DNA from: Bradyrhizobium sp. 138
GTDB lineage: Bacteria; Pseudomonadota; Alphaproteobacteria; Rhizobiales; Xanthobacteraceae
Assembly: GCF_023074075.1 (NCBI RefSeq)
Contig: NZ_JADPKT010000094.1
Coordinates: 186,001-250,000 of the forward strand
DNA: 64,000 nt
Reading direction: 5' to 3'
The notes under the pieces are model-generated. The model had not been told where the DNA came from and ran no database searches. It worked only from the letters and a program-made list of their open reading frames with translations. Below are positions 1 through 8,636 of the stretch, piece by piece; within the stretch, counting starts at the first letter, position 1; each line of letters begins with the position of its first letter. Made by a program: the position numbers and the translations under genes.

Positions 1-1
1 C

Positions 2-526
2 TCGCGGACACCGGTGCGCGAGGCGCTGCGTCAGCTCGTGGCAAGCGGCCTCGTCGAAGCGCGTGCCCACCGCGGCGCGGTGGTGGCGCAGCCCTCGATC
101 GAGCGTCTCAAGAGCATGTTCGAAGCGATGGCCGAGCTCGAGGCGCTGTGCGCTGGTCTTGCCGCCGAGCGTATGTCCGCGGCCGAGCGCCACGGCCTGG
201 AGGCCGTCCACGAGGAGCTGCGGGTCTTAAGCTACACCGGCAATCCCGATCGCTTTCACGAGGTCAACGAGCGCTTCCACAACGCGATCTATGCCGGCTC
301 GCAAAACGGCTACATTGCCGAGATCACGCTGGCGACGCGCGTGCGCGTGCAACCGTTCCGCCGCGCCCAGTTCCGCAATCTCGGACGTCTCGCTAAATCG
401 CAAGCCGAGCACGACCGCGTCGTCGTCGCCATCATGCGCGGCGACAAGCAGGGCGCTGCATCCGCGATGCGCGCGCATATCGAGCTGGTGCGCGGCGAGT
501 ACGAGATCTACGCGGTGTCGGTGTAG
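2..526 (+). CDS. GntR family (FCD) transcriptional regulator, 5' truncated by window edge
   Basis: The reading frame is open from base 2. Its first residues, SRTPVREALRQL, are the end of a GntR-type winged helix-turn-helix, so the true start lies upstream of the window. The rest is an all-helical FCD ligand-binding domain, with the usual E-x-L-x-A-x-L-A pattern and the FHEVNERFH segment that supplies metal or ligand-binding histidines in this family. It should be a cytoplasmic DNA-binding regulator responding to a small carboxylate. It is convergent with allophanate hydrolase, separated only by a repeat. A GntR-like palindrome at 2534-2545, upstream of that gene, makes the hydrolase a possible target, but this is inference. 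Confidence 0.85.
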   Translation, partial: SRTPVREALRQLVASGLVEARAHRGAVVAQPSIERLKSMFEAMAELEALCAGLAAERMSAAERHGLEAVHEELRVLSYTGNPDRFHEVNERFHNAIYAGSQNGYIAEITLATRVRVQPFRRAQFRNLGRLAKSQAEHDRVVVAIMRGDKQGAASAMRAHIELVRGEYEIYAVSV

Positions 527-544
527 AGCCGAACACCCGGTGCC

Positions 545-666
545 GTAGGGTGGGCAAAGGCGCAAAGCGCCGTGCCCACGATCTTTTCATGAAGGACGAG
601 ATCGTGGGCACGCTTCCGCCTTCGCTCTTCGAGCTTCGGCGGACAAGTCGCTTTGCCCACCCTACG
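545..666. repeat. Intergenic inverted repeat, GTAGGGTGGGCAAAG family (copy 1)
   Basis: The element opens with GTAGGGTGGGCAAAG and closes with the reverse complement CTTTGCCCACCCTAC, with internal GTGCCCAC and GTGGGCAC segments. It lies between the convergent GntR gene and atzF. Related copies occur near 11612, 31729, 58810, 59610 and 63348. It is probably a dispersed repeat that folds as a long hairpin and could also act as a bidirectional terminator here. Confidence 0.85.
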
Positions 667-670
667 GGAG

Positions 671-2479
671 CTACGTCTTGGCGGCTTCCGCCACATACGC
701 GCGCCATCCCCCAAACGCGGTGATATCCCGCGCCTCGCCTAGCACCTTCGGCTCGACGAGAAACCCCTTCACGTTGCGTCCATCCGCGAGCTGCACCGTG
801 CCGATCGCCATTGGCGAAGGAATCGCGTTGACGAACCTGCCGAAGGCGGACGACGACAGCGACCAGATCTCCAGCTCGATCGCGGCGCCCTTGCCTGCCG
901 CGACGCGCAGCAGGCCGGGCTTTGGCGGCGTGGTCTTCAGCGCGTAGAGCTTGTAGTCCGGCGCCGTCCTGGTCGCCTCGATTAGGTGGCCGTTCAGCGT
1001 CGTCAACTCGCCGTTCAGCACCATGCCGGACAGATGCGCGCCGACCACCGCGATCGCAATGTCGTCGCCGCTGCTTGCCGGCAGCGGCGCGAGCGGTGCC
1101 TGCGCCACGCTCTTTGCACCGAGGGTCAGCTTTGTATCCGCATGGAATACGCGGCCGATGCTGGCCAGCATCGCATCGCGTCCTGCGGGCGCGAGCAGCG
1201 TGATGCCGAACGGAATGCCGTCGGCGCGCATCGATGCCGGCACGGCAAGGCCGCAGAGATCGAGCAGATTGACGAAATTGGTGTAGGTGCCGAGGCGGCT
1301 GTTGAGCTCGATCGGATTGGCGAGCACCTGCGCGGTCGTGTAGGCCGTCGGCGCTGTCGGCAGCACCAGCGCGTCGATATTGGCAAAGGTGCGCTCGGCG
1401 ATCTTGCGCAGGCCCTGCAGGCGGTAGAGCGCCGAAAAGGTATCGGCCGCCGTCAGCCGCGCGCCGGCCGCGGTGATCTCGCGCGTCACCGGATGAATCG
1501 CATCCGGCGCGGACGCGAGCAGATCCTTGATCACGAGATAGCGCTCGGCGACCCACGGGCCCTCATAGAGCAGCCGCGCCGTCTCGTAGAACGGCTCGAG
1601 GTCGAACTCGACCAGCGTTGCGCCGAGCGAAGTCCAGCGCTTCAACGCATCGCTGTAGGCGGCCTCCGCCTTCTTGTCGCCGAAGAAGATCAGCTGCCCG
1701 TTGCGCGGCACGCCGAGGCGCAGGTTTGCGGTAAACGGTGTGAGCGCGCCCAGCGGCCGGTCACGCGAGAACGGATCGGCCTGGTCTGGCCCCGCCATCA
1801 CCGACAGAGCGAGCGCGGCGTCGTCGACGGTCAAGGCGAACACCGAGACGCAGTCGAGCGTGCGGCAGGCCGGTACCAGGCCCGCATTCGAGATCATGCC
1901 GAGGCTCGGTTTCAGCCCGACGATGTTGTTGAGCATCGCCGGGACGCGGCCTGAGCCGGCAGTGTCGGTGCCGAGTGACAGCGGAACGAGGCCGGCGCCG
2001 ACGGCGACGGCGGAGCCGGAGCTCGATCCGCCGGGAATGAGATCCTCACGGATCGAGTTCTTGGGAATGCCGTAAGGCGAGCGCACGCCGACGAGCCCGG
2101 TTGCGAACTGGTCGAGATTGGTCTTGCCGATGATGATGGCGCCGGCGGCACGCAGCCGCGCCACCGCGGTCGAATCGTGTGTGGGGGTGGTGGAAAAGGC
2201 CGGGCAGGCCGCGGTCGTCGGAAATCCCAGCGCGTCGATATTGTCCTTCACCGCAACCGGCACGCCATAAAGCGGCAGTTCGGCGGCATCCGCGCGCGCG
2301 GCCAGCTTCTCGGCTTCCGCCACCGCATCCTTCTCGTCGCGCAGGCTGATGAAGATGGCGGGATCGTTGTGGTCATGGATGCGCTGATAGGTCCGCGTGA
2401 CCGTCTGCGCCGGCGTCAGCGTGCCCGCGCGATGCGCGGCCACAATCGCGGCGATCGTTTCAGGCTGCTCGGCCCCCAT
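671..2479 (-). CDS. atzF: Allophanate hydrolase
   Basis: A 602-residue amidase-signature enzyme that hydrolyses allophanate to ammonium and CO2, the last step in urea carboxylase, biuret and cyanurate use. The amidase core (about residues 1-440) carries the Ser-cisSer-Lys triad: K78 in AVKDN, S152 in PGGSSSGSA and S176 in DTAGSGR. About 150 further residues match the C-terminal domain that separates AtzF-type hydrolases from simple amidases. The ATG at 2479 has GGAG about ten bases upstream. No urea carboxylase or biuret hydrolase gene lies beside it, so the source of allophanate is not visible. It is downstream of a MarR gene on the same strand, with a GntR-type palindrome at 2534-2545. Confidence 0.9.
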   Translation of the reverse strand: MGAEQPETIAAIVAAHRAGTLTPAQTVTRTYQRIHDHNDPAIFISLRDEKDAVAEAEKLAARADAAELPLYGVPVAVKDNIDALGFPTTAACPAFSTTPTHDSTAVARLRAAGAIIIGKTNLDQFATGLVGVRSPYGIPKNSIREDLIPGGSSSGSAVAVGAGLVPLSLGTDTAGSGRVPAMLNNIVGLKPSLGMISNAGLVPACRTLDCVSVFALTVDDAALALSVMAGPDQADPFSRDRPLGALTPFTANLRLGVPRNGQLIFFGDKKAEAAYSDALKRWTSLGATLVEFDLEPFYETARLLYEGPWVAERYLVIKDLLASAPDAIHPVTREITAAGARLTAADTFSALYRLQGLRKIAERTFANIDALVLPTAPTAYTTAQVLANPIELNSRLGTYTNFVNLLDLCGLAVPASMRADGIPFGITLLAPAGRDAMLASIGRVFHADTKLTLGAKSVAQAPLAPLPASSGDDIAIAVVGAHLSGMVLNGELTTLNGHLIEATRTAPDYKLYALKTTPPKPGLLRVAAGKGAAIELEIWSLSSSAFGRFVNAIPSPMAIGTVQLADGRNVKGFLVEPKVLGEARDITAFGGWRAYVAEAAKT

Positions 2480-2533
2480 GGCGACAAAACTCCGGCAATT
2501 CGTCTTCGCCCGGAGCGAAGCAAGCGATGTGCC

Positions 2534-2545
2534 ATTGTGTACAAT
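2534..2545. promoter_or_regulatory. GntR/FadR-type palindrome upstream of allophanate hydrolase
   Basis: ATTGTGTACAAT is a 5+2+5 palindrome with the GT...AC core typical of FadR-subfamily (FCD) operators. It sits 55 bp before the atzF start. A second inverted repeat, ATATCCGG (2544-2551) and CCGGATAT (2566-2573), overlaps it. The GntR gene at the window start is a candidate binder; this is inferred. Confidence 0.4.
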
Positions 2546-2673
2546 ATCCGGGCAGCTCGATTGCTCCGGATATTATCGTGTGATCAGTGGCTTGGGAGAT
2601 GTTTCGATGGCCGGACCGGCGGCCGCGCCGGCGCCCTGTGACGGGCATCTGCCCAAATCATGGGCAGTGGAGT

Positions 2674-3180
2674 TCAGGTGAAGCCGGCGAGGATGCGGAG
2701 CAGGTGGGCCCGGTTCTCCTTGCCGATCTTCGCCTCGACGTTCCGCTCGTGCTCGGCCGCGAGCCGCTTGAACTTCGCCAGTGCCGTCTCGCCCGGCGCG
2801 GTGAGATGCAGCGCATGTGAGCGCCGGTCCGCCTTCGACTTGATGCGCTTCACCAGCTTGCGCTGTTCGAGGCTGTCGAGCAGGTGCACCAGCCGGGCGC
2901 GCTCGATGCCGAGGCGCTTGGCCACGGCCATCTGCGACAGGCCCGGATTGGCGCCGATCACCGTCAGCACCGAATATTGCGTCGGCCGGATGTCGACATC
3001 GCCGAGCGTTCGGATGAAATCCTGGAAGATCCAGATCTGGAAACGCCGCACCGCATAGCCGGCGTGCCCGACCAGCGCGTCGAGGCCGACATCGTCGGCG
3101 ATATCGCGGGGCGCCGGGCCATTGCCGGCGCGCTTGCGTGGGGAGGGGCGGGCGTCGGCCCGGGCTGCACTGGCTGTCAC
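2674..3180 (-). CDS. MarR family regulator, probably of feruloyl/coumaroyl-CoA synthesis
   Basis: A winged-helix MarR regulator of 168 residues. GLSQMAVAKRLGIERARLVHLLDSLEQRKLVKR is recognisable in pieces as the helix-turn-helix, followed by the SKADRRSHAL wing. I chose the GTG at 3180 because GGAG lies about nine bases upstream (GGAGACCTTGAC); an upstream start at 3252 would run across the operator. The gene is divergent from feruloyl-CoA synthase with nested palindromes at 3233-3259 between them. This is the classic arrangement for hydroxycinnamate repressors (CouR, FerR, FerC type) that release DNA on binding the CoA thioester. The ligand assignment rests on context. Confidence 0.85.
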   Translation of the reverse strand: MTASAARADARPSPRKRAGNGPAPRDIADDVGLDALVGHAGYAVRRFQIWIFQDFIRTLGDVDIRPTQYSVLTVIGANPGLSQMAVAKRLGIERARLVHLLDSLEQRKLVKRIKSKADRRSHALHLTAPGETALAKFKRLAAEHERNVEAKIGKENRAHLLRILAGFT

Positions 3181-3232
3181 GTCAAGGTCTCCTGCCGCGC
3201 AAACCCTAGCGCTTCGGCGGGCCAAGCGAAAG

Positions 3233-3259
3233 ATTGTTGTTGACGACAACAATTGTCGT
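3233..3259. promoter_or_regulatory. Nested palindromic operator between marR and fcs
   Basis: Two overlapping inverted repeats: ATTGTTGT (3233-3240), five bases, ACAACAAT (3246-3253); and ACGACAA (3243-3249), three bases, TTGTCGT (3253-3259). Both have perfect arms. They lie in the divergent promoter region, 53 bp before the marR start and 75 bp before fcs, which suits a MarR dimer controlling both genes. Confidence 0.65.
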
Positions 3260-3333
3260 GCCCAACATTATGGCCAAAGCAACGCGGAACGAAGCCGCGG
3301 CCAATCCCGTGACCGGGCGGAGGGAGGAAACAC

Positions 3334-5190
3334 ATGACAGTCGCCCCATGCGGTGACGTTGCAGGCCTGTTCGCTAGCCCGCGGACCGTCGCAGAGCATC
3401 GCGCCGACGGCAGCATCGTGCTGCGCTCGCCCGATCCATTGCGCGATGGCGCGCGCTGCGTCGGCGACTGGCTGGAGCAATGGGCGCAGCAAAGCCCGGA
3501 TGCGACCTTCCTTGCCGAGCGCGGCAAGGTCGATGCGCCGTGGACCACAATCACCTACGCGCAGGCGCTGCGCCAGGTGCGCGCGGCAGCGTCCTGGATT
3601 CTGGCGCAGGGCCTCAGCGTCGAGCGCCCGCTCGCGATCCTCTCGGACAACAGCATCGATCACGCGCTGCTGGCGCTTGCCGCCCAGCATGTCGGCGTGC
3701 CCTCGGCCGCGATTTCGCCGGCCTATTCGTTGATGTCCGGGGATTTCGAGAAGCTCAAGAGCATGATCACCCTGCTCGAGCCAGGCGCGATCTACGTCTC
3801 TGCGACAAAACCCTTCGCGGTGGCGCTGGCGGCCATCGCGCCGCTGCACCGGGCGCAGATCATCAGCGGCCATGAGGATGACGCCGGCGCGCTCGCCTTC
3901 CGCGCTATTGTCGCAACGCCGGAGAGCCCCAGCGTCGCAAAAGCGTTCGCCGCGGTGACGCCGGATACGATCGCAAAGTTCCTGTTCACGTCAGGCTCGA
4001 CCGGCACGCCGAAGGCCGTCATCAACACCCAGCGTATGCTGACCTCGAGCCAGCAGGCCAAGGCGCAGACCTGGACATTTCTCGAACCGGGCCGCGGCGA
4101 TCTGGTCATCCTCGACTGGCTGCCCTGGAGCCACACCTTCGGCGCCAACCACAATTTCAATCTCGTGCTGCGCAATGGCGGCTCGCTTTATATCGACGGC
4201 GGCAAGCCTGCTCCGGGCCTGTTTGCGACCTCGCTCGCCAATTTGAAAAGCGTGATGCCGACGGTCTATTTCAACGTGCCGCGCGGTTTCGACATGCTGA
4301 TCGCGGCCCTGCGCGGCGACGAAGAGCTGCGCCGCCGCTTCTTCGGCGAGGTGAAATTCGCCTTCTATGCCGGCGCGGCGCTGCCGCAAAATCTCTGGGA
4401 CGCTCTGGAGCAGCTTTCGCTCGAGACTGTCGGTCGCGCGCTGCCGATGGTCTCGGCCTGGGGCTCGACAGAGACGTCGCCGCTCGCGGCCGATTGCCAT
4501 TTCCTCGCCGAACGTTCCGGCAATATCGGTGTGCCGATCCCCGGCACCGAATTGAAGCTCGTCCCCTCCGGCGACAAGCTGGAGGTGCGGGTGCGCGGGC
4601 CTAACGTCACGCCGGGTTATTGGAAGGCGCCCGAACTGACCAGGCAGGCCTTCGACGAGGAGGGCTTCTATCTCATTGGCGATGCCGTGAAGCTTGCCGA
4701 TCCGGACAGGCCGGAGCGTGGCCTGTTCTTCGACGGCCGCGTCGCGGAGGACTTCAAGCTCAATTCCGGCACCTGGGTCAATGTCGGCACGCTGCGCGTC
4801 GCCGGCATCGCTGCGCTTTCGCCGCTGGCGCAGGACATCGTTGTCGCCGGCCATGGCGGCGACGAGGTGCGCTTTCTGGTGTTTCCGAATATCGCTGCCT
4901 GCCGCGCCCATGCCGGGCTCGCCGAGACTGCGGCGGTGAGCGATGTGCTGGCGCATGACAAGGTCAGGTCTGCGATCGCGCTAGGCTTGGTGAAACTCAA
5001 GCAGCAGGGCCCCAACTCGTCCGGCCACGCTACGCGCGCACTGCTGCTCGCCGAGCCGCCATCGGTCGACGGCGGCGAGATCACCGACAAAGGCTACATC
5101 AACCAGCGCGCCGTGCTCACGCGCCGTGCGGAAGCGGTGGCGAAGCTGAACGATGATGCGCCTGGCGAGTGGGTGGGCTGTAGCGAGTAA
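3334..5190 (+). CDS. fcs: Feruloyl-CoA synthase (hydroxycinnamate-CoA ligase)
   Basis: An AMP-forming acyl-CoA ligase of 618 residues that activates ferulate, p-coumarate or caffeate with ATP and CoA. The P-loop-like motif LFTSGSTGTPKAV is at residues 217-229, and WGSTETSP supplies the A5 motif. The hinge region reads FFDGRVAEDFKLNSGTWV, which is characteristic of the feruloyl-CoA synthase branch; plain 4-coumarate ligases differ there. The start at 3334 has a strong ribosome site (GGAGGGAGGAAACAC). The gene is divergent from a MarR repressor. No enoyl-CoA hydratase/lyase (Ech) or vanillin dehydrogenase follows, so later steps must be encoded elsewhere. Confidence 0.9.
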   Translation: MTVAPCGDVAGLFASPRTVAEHRADGSIVLRSPDPLRDGARCVGDWLEQWAQQSPDATFLAERGKVDAPWTTITYAQALRQVRAAASWILAQGLSVERPLAILSDNSIDHALLALAAQHVGVPSAAISPAYSLMSGDFEKLKSMITLLEPGAIYVSATKPFAVALAAIAPLHRAQIISGHEDDAGALAFRAIVATPESPSVAKAFAAVTPDTIAKFLFTSGSTGTPKAVINTQRMLTSSQQAKAQTWTFLEPGRGDLVILDWLPWSHTFGANHNFNLVLRNGGSLYIDGGKPAPGLFATSLANLKSVMPTVYFNVPRGFDMLIAALRGDEELRRRFFGEVKFAFYAGAALPQNLWDALEQLSLETVGRALPMVSAWGSTETSPLAADCHFLAERSGNIGVPIPGTELKLVPSGDKLEVRVRGPNVTPGYWKAPELTRQAFDEEGFYLIGDAVKLADPDRPERGLFFDGRVAEDFKLNSGTWVNVGTLRVAGIAALSPLAQDIVVAGHGGDEVRFLVFPNIAACRAHAGLAETAAVSDVLAHDKVRSAIALGLVKLKQQGPNSSGHATRALLLAEPPSVDGGEITDKGYINQRAVLTRRAEAVAKLNDDAPGEWVGCSE

Positions 5191-5215
5191 GGGTACCTTG
5201 ACTCAGGAGAATATC

Positions 5216-5342
5216 GTGCCCCGGACGCAGTGCAGCACGAAGTGATGCGCTGCAGAGCCGGGCCCCATCTCTCGTCGTGCACGTAGCTGCTGGGTCCTGG
5301 CTCAGCGTCGCGTCATTTCATGCCGCGCCGCGTCCGGGACAT
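5216..5342. repeat. Intergenic inverted repeat, CCCGGACGC...GCGTCCGGG family (copy 1)
   Basis: Left end GCCCCGGACGCAGTGCAGC and right end GCCGCGTCCGGGAC form a long imperfect hairpin with an internal GGGCCC/GGGTCC pair. Related copies are near 8637, 20315, 40687 and 50172. It follows the fcs stop codon and may help end transcription. Confidence 0.8.
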
Positions 5343-5398
5343 GAAATCGGGGCTGCGCTACGCCAGCAACCCTGCCGCATTATCTTGCCGATTCTTTT

Positions 5399-5412
5399 GT
5401 TGCTTAAGCAAC
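5399..5412. promoter_or_regulatory. Perfect MarR-like palindrome GTTGCTTAAGCAAC
   Basis: A 14-bp perfect palindrome of the TTGC-TTAA-GCAA type often bound by MarR proteins. It is followed by a GAGGAGG at 5434 and by GGAGGAAACAATG at 5474-5485, an excellent ribosome site and start. The frame that follows only runs antisense through the marR gene, so this looks like a regulated promoter that has lost its gene. See findings. Confidence 0.5.
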
Positions 5413-5563
5413 TAATTTGTGCGAACCGTTCTAGAGGAGGATGACGGCGGGCAAACCGCTGCGCCTTTTTCTGGAGGAAACAATGCGCGGCAGAACCGGT
5501 GCCGTCGGCAAGCGCCGACGCATGCCTGAAGGCGGCGAGACGGCGTGCCCGGCGCGCGACCCG

Positions 5564-6070
5564 TCAGGTCTCGGCGCCGCCGGTGACCGCGCCGAGATTT
5601 TCGTGCAGCCGCCGCAACAGGTCGATCAGCACCTCGCGCTCGTCCTTGTTCAGACACGACAGCAGCCGCCGCTCGCGCTCGAGCGCCGCAACGATCACCT
5701 TGTCATGGGTGGCGCGGCCCTTCGCCGTCAGCGAGATCGAATGAGTGCGGCCGTCATTCGGGTCGGTGCGGATCGACACCAGCCCGCGCTTGTCGAGGCC
5801 CGCCAACGTCCGGCTCACCGGACCCTTGTCGAAGCCGATGACGTGGCAGATGCGCGATGCCGGAATGCCGGGTTCGATCGCCAGCAGCGACATGATCCGC
5901 CATTCCGTGACGTTGACGCCGAACTCGCGCTGATAGAGCGCGGTCGCGCTGTTCGAGAGCTTATTGGCGATGAAGGTGACGAACGCCGGGACGTAACGGT
6001 CGAGGTCGAGCGTCGGTCCCGCCTCGTTGGGCGCAGGCTTTTGGCGGGATCTGGTCGAGGGCGCAGGCAT
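5564..6070 (-). CDS. MarR family transcriptional regulator
   Basis: A 168-residue MarR protein. The helix-turn-helix lies around residues 75-105 (IPASRICHVIGFDKGPVSRTLAGL) in two short runs, with the wing at RTDPNDGRTHSISLT. It is divergent from the CYP199A-type P450 with 83 bp between the starts, so control of that gene, and of the binding-protein gene behind it, is the simplest reading. A MarR-type palindrome lies at 5399-5412, beyond its 3' end, not in the divergent gap. The ATG at 6070 has only a weak ribosome site. Likely ligands are benzoate or phenylpropanoid acids, inferred from the P450. Confidence 0.85.
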   Translation of the reverse strand: MPAPSTRSRQKPAPNEAGPTLDLDRYVPAFVTFIANKLSNSATALYQREFGVNVTEWRIMSLLAIEPGIPASRICHVIGFDKGPVSRTLAGLDKRGLVSIRTDPNDGRTHSISLTAKGRATHDKVIVAALERERRLLSCLNKDEREVLIDLLRRLHENLGAVTGGAET

Positions 6071-6153
6071 ATCGGGATTTTATCTCGCGGCGGGACGGCT
6101 GACCTAATGGCATGCGCCGGCCTTTCACAAGATCAAAATGAGGGAGGTCTTCC

Positions 6154-7374
6154 ATGACCGCATCCGGCTCCCCTGGATCGACGGGCTCTGCGGCCGTTCC
6201 GCATCTTGACGTCGATCCCTTCGACATGAAGTTTTTTGCCGACCCCTATCCCACGCATCAGCGGCTGCGCGAGGCCGGGCCGGTGGTCTATCTCGACAAG
6301 TGGAACGTCTATGGCGTGGCGCGCTACGCCGAGGTCCATGCGGTGCTGAACGATCCCGCGACCTTCTGCTCCAGCCGCGGCGTCGGCCTGTCCGACTTCA
6401 AGAAGGAGACGCCGTGGCGGCCGCCGAGTCTGATCCTCGAAGCCGATCCGCCTGCGCACACCCGCACCCGCGCCGTGCTGTCGAAGGTGCTGTCGCCGAC
6501 CGTCATGAAGGGGCTGCGCGACCGCTTCGCCGCGGCGGCCGAGAAGCTGGTCGACGAATTGCTGGAGAAACGCAGCTTTGACGCGATCACGGATCTGGCG
6601 GAGGCCTATCCGCTCTCGATCTTTCCGGATGCGCTCGGGCTGAAGCCGGAGGGACGCGAGCACCTGATTCCCTACGCGAGCGTCGTCTTCAACGCCTTCG
6701 GGCCGCCCAATGAATTGCGTCAGAAAGCGATCGCGCGCTCGGCGCCGCACCAGGCTTACGTCACCGCGCAGTGTCAGCGGGACAATCTCACGCCCGGCGG
6801 CATCGGCGCCTGCATTCACGCCCACGTCGACGAAGGGGCAATTACGGCGACGGAAGCGCCGCTGCTGGTTCGCTCGCTGCTCTCCGCCGGCCTCGACACC
6901 ACCGTCAATGGTATCGGCGCCGCCGTCTATTGCCTCGCGCGCTTCCCGGAGCAATGGCAGCGCCTGCGTGCGGATCTCACACTGGCGCGCAATGCCTTCG
7001 AGGAGGCGGTGCGCTTCGAGAGCCCGGTGCAGACGTTCTTCCGCACCACCACCCGCGAAGTCGAGCTGTCCGGAGCGACCATCGGCGAGGGCGAGAAGGT
7101 GCTCATGTTCCTCGCCGCCGCCAACCGCGATCCGCGGCGCTGGGACGAGCCCGACAGCTACGACATCGGCCGCCGCACATCGGGCCATGTCGGCTACGGC
7201 TCCGGCATCCACATGTGCGTCGGCCAGCTCGTGGCGCGGCTCGAAGGGGAGACGATGCTCTCGGCGCTGGCCCGCCGGGTTGCCAGCATCGAGATCGCCG
7301 GCGAGCCTAGGCGCCGTTTCAACAATACGCTGCGCGGGCTCGACAGCCTGCCGGTGACCATCACGCCGGCCTGA
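6154..7374 (+). CDS. Cytochrome P450, CYP199A-like (para-substituted benzoate oxidation)
   Basis: A soluble bacterial P450 of 406 residues. The I-helix is SAGLDTT (244-250), ExxR is E284-R287, and the haem loop is GYGSGIHMCVG with Cys355 as thiolate ligand. Long stretches such as VYLDKWNVYGVARYAEV and CSSRGVGLSDFKKE match, from memory, the CYP199A enzymes of Rhodopseudomonas palustris, which hydroxylate or O-demethylate 4-methoxybenzoate and related para-substituted benzoates or cinnamates. A 2Fe-2S ferredoxin and reductase would be required; none is nearby. The ATG at 6154 follows GAGGGAGGTCTTCC. The binding-protein gene starts 44 bp downstream, so the two are probably cotranscribed. Confidence 0.85.
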   Translation: MTASGSPGSTGSAAVPHLDVDPFDMKFFADPYPTHQRLREAGPVVYLDKWNVYGVARYAEVHAVLNDPATFCSSRGVGLSDFKKETPWRPPSLILEADPPAHTRTRAVLSKVLSPTVMKGLRDRFAAAAEKLVDELLEKRSFDAITDLAEAYPLSIFPDALGLKPEGREHLIPYASVVFNAFGPPNELRQKAIARSAPHQAYVTAQCQRDNLTPGGIGACIHAHVDEGAITATEAPLLVRSLLSAGLDTTVNGIGAAVYCLARFPEQWQRLRADLTLARNAFEEAVRFESPVQTFFRTTTREVELSGATIGEGEKVLMFLAAANRDPRRWDEPDSYDIGRRTSGHVGYGSGIHMCVGQLVARLEGETMLSALARRVASIEIAGEPRRRFNNTLRGLDSLPVTITPA

Positions 7375-7418
7375 CGCGGTCGGCGACGCAAACAACACAT
7401 GCAAAAGGGGAGGGAGCA

Positions 7419-8630
7419 TTGAAGAACTTGAAGTGGACGCTTGCGCTGGCCGCAAGCCTGGTATCCGGCGCGGCAAGCGCCGAGATCTCCGACAATGTCG
7501 TGCGCGTCGGTGTGCTCAACGACATCTCCGGCATCTTCCAGGACACCAACGGCATGGGCTCGGTGGAAGCCGCGCGCATGGCGGCGGAGGATTTCAATGG
7601 TGGCGGCAAAGGCATCAAGGTCGAGATCGTCTATGCCGACCATCAGAACAAGGCCGATGTCGGCAACGCCATTGCGCGCAAATGGCTCGATGTCGAAGGC
7701 GTCGATGCTATCGTCGACGTACCGAACTCGGCGGTCGGTCTGTCCATCAACTCACTGCTCCGCGACAGCCGCATGACCTTCCTGGCCTCCTCGACCGCGA
7801 GCTCCGATCTCACCGGCAAGGCTTGCTCGCCCAACACCATCCAGTGGGTTAACGACGCCTGGGCGACCGGCAACACCACGGCCGCCGCGATGATGTCGCG
7901 CGGCGGCAAGGACTGGTATTTCCTCACGGTCGATTACGCGCTCGGCAAGGGCATCGAGGCGGAGGCGCAGAAATACATCGAAGGGCACGGCGGCAAGGTG
8001 CTCGGCTCCTCCAAGCATCCGCTTGGCACCTCCGACTTCGCCTCCTTCCTGTTGCAGGCGCAGGGTTCGAAGGCGCAGGTGATCGGCCTTGCCAATGCCG
8101 GCGGCGACACGATCAACGCCGTGAAGCAGGCCGCCGAGTTCGGCATCCAGCAGAACGGCCAGAGGCTCGTCGCCTTCCTGCTCTTCATCAACGACATTCA
8201 CGGCATGGGCATCAAGGTCGCGCAGGGCCTGCAGCTCATGGAGGCCTTCTACTGGGACATGAACGACGACACCCGCGCCTTTGCCAAGCGGTTCGCCGCG
8301 CGGCCCGGCATGAACGGCAAGATGCCGAGCGGCAACCAGGCCGGCGTCTATGCCTCCACGCTCGCTTATCTCAACGCGGTTGCCACCACCGGCAGCGACA
8401 ATGCCAAGGACGCCGTGCCCGAGATGAAGAAGTTCAGGGGCAAGGACAGACTGTTCGGCGACACCACCATCCGCCAGGACGGCCGCGTCGTGCATCCGAT
8501 GTACCTGTTCGAGGTGAAGAAACCGGAGGAGTCGAAATACCCGTACGATTATTACAAGCTGGTCTCGACGATCCCCGCGGAGCAGGCGTTCCGGCCGATG
8601 GCGGAAGGCGGGTGTGAATTGGTGAAGTAG
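7419..8630 (+). CDS. Liv-type ABC transporter substrate-binding protein, probably for an aromatic acid
   Basis: A periplasmic binding protein of 403 residues in the branched-chain amino acid/aromatic acid class (Peripla_BP_6). It has a Sec signal peptide ending near ASA at residue 22, then RVGVLNDISGIFQDTNG at the start of the mature domain. The start is a TTG at 7419 preceded by GGGGAGGGAGCA; no in-frame ATG fits the signal peptide as well. It follows the CYP199A gene closely and has no permease or ATPase beside it. This type of protein includes CouP-like binders of p-coumarate and other phenylpropanoids. The ligand here is inferred from its neighbours. Confidence 0.8.
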   Translation: MKNLKWTLALAASLVSGAASAEISDNVVRVGVLNDISGIFQDTNGMGSVEAARMAAEDFNGGGKGIKVEIVYADHQNKADVGNAIARKWLDVEGVDAIVDVPNSAVGLSINSLLRDSRMTFLASSTASSDLTGKACSPNTIQWVNDAWATGNTTAAAMMSRGGKDWYFLTVDYALGKGIEAEAQKYIEGHGGKVLGSSKHPLGTSDFASFLLQAQGSKAQVIGLANAGGDTINAVKQAAEFGIQQNGQRLVAFLLFINDIHGMGIKVAQGLQLMEAFYWDMNDDTRAFAKRFAARPGMNGKMPSGNQAGVYASTLAYLNAVATTGSDNAKDAVPEMKKFRGKDRLFGDTTIRQDGRVVHPMYLFEVKKPEESKYPYDYYKLVSTIPAEQAFRPMAEGGCELVK

Positions 8631-8636
8631 GTCTGG

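Noticed and set aside
986..1954. Long plus-strand open frame opposite allophanate hydrolase
   Set aside because: Arg/Gly/Ala-rich composition without any domain pattern; a shadow of the real gene caused by high GC at codon position three.
5441..6157. 238-residue plus-strand frame over the second marR gene
   Set aside because: The minus strand carries a complete MarR protein. Only the upstream palindrome and ribosome site are kept as a finding.
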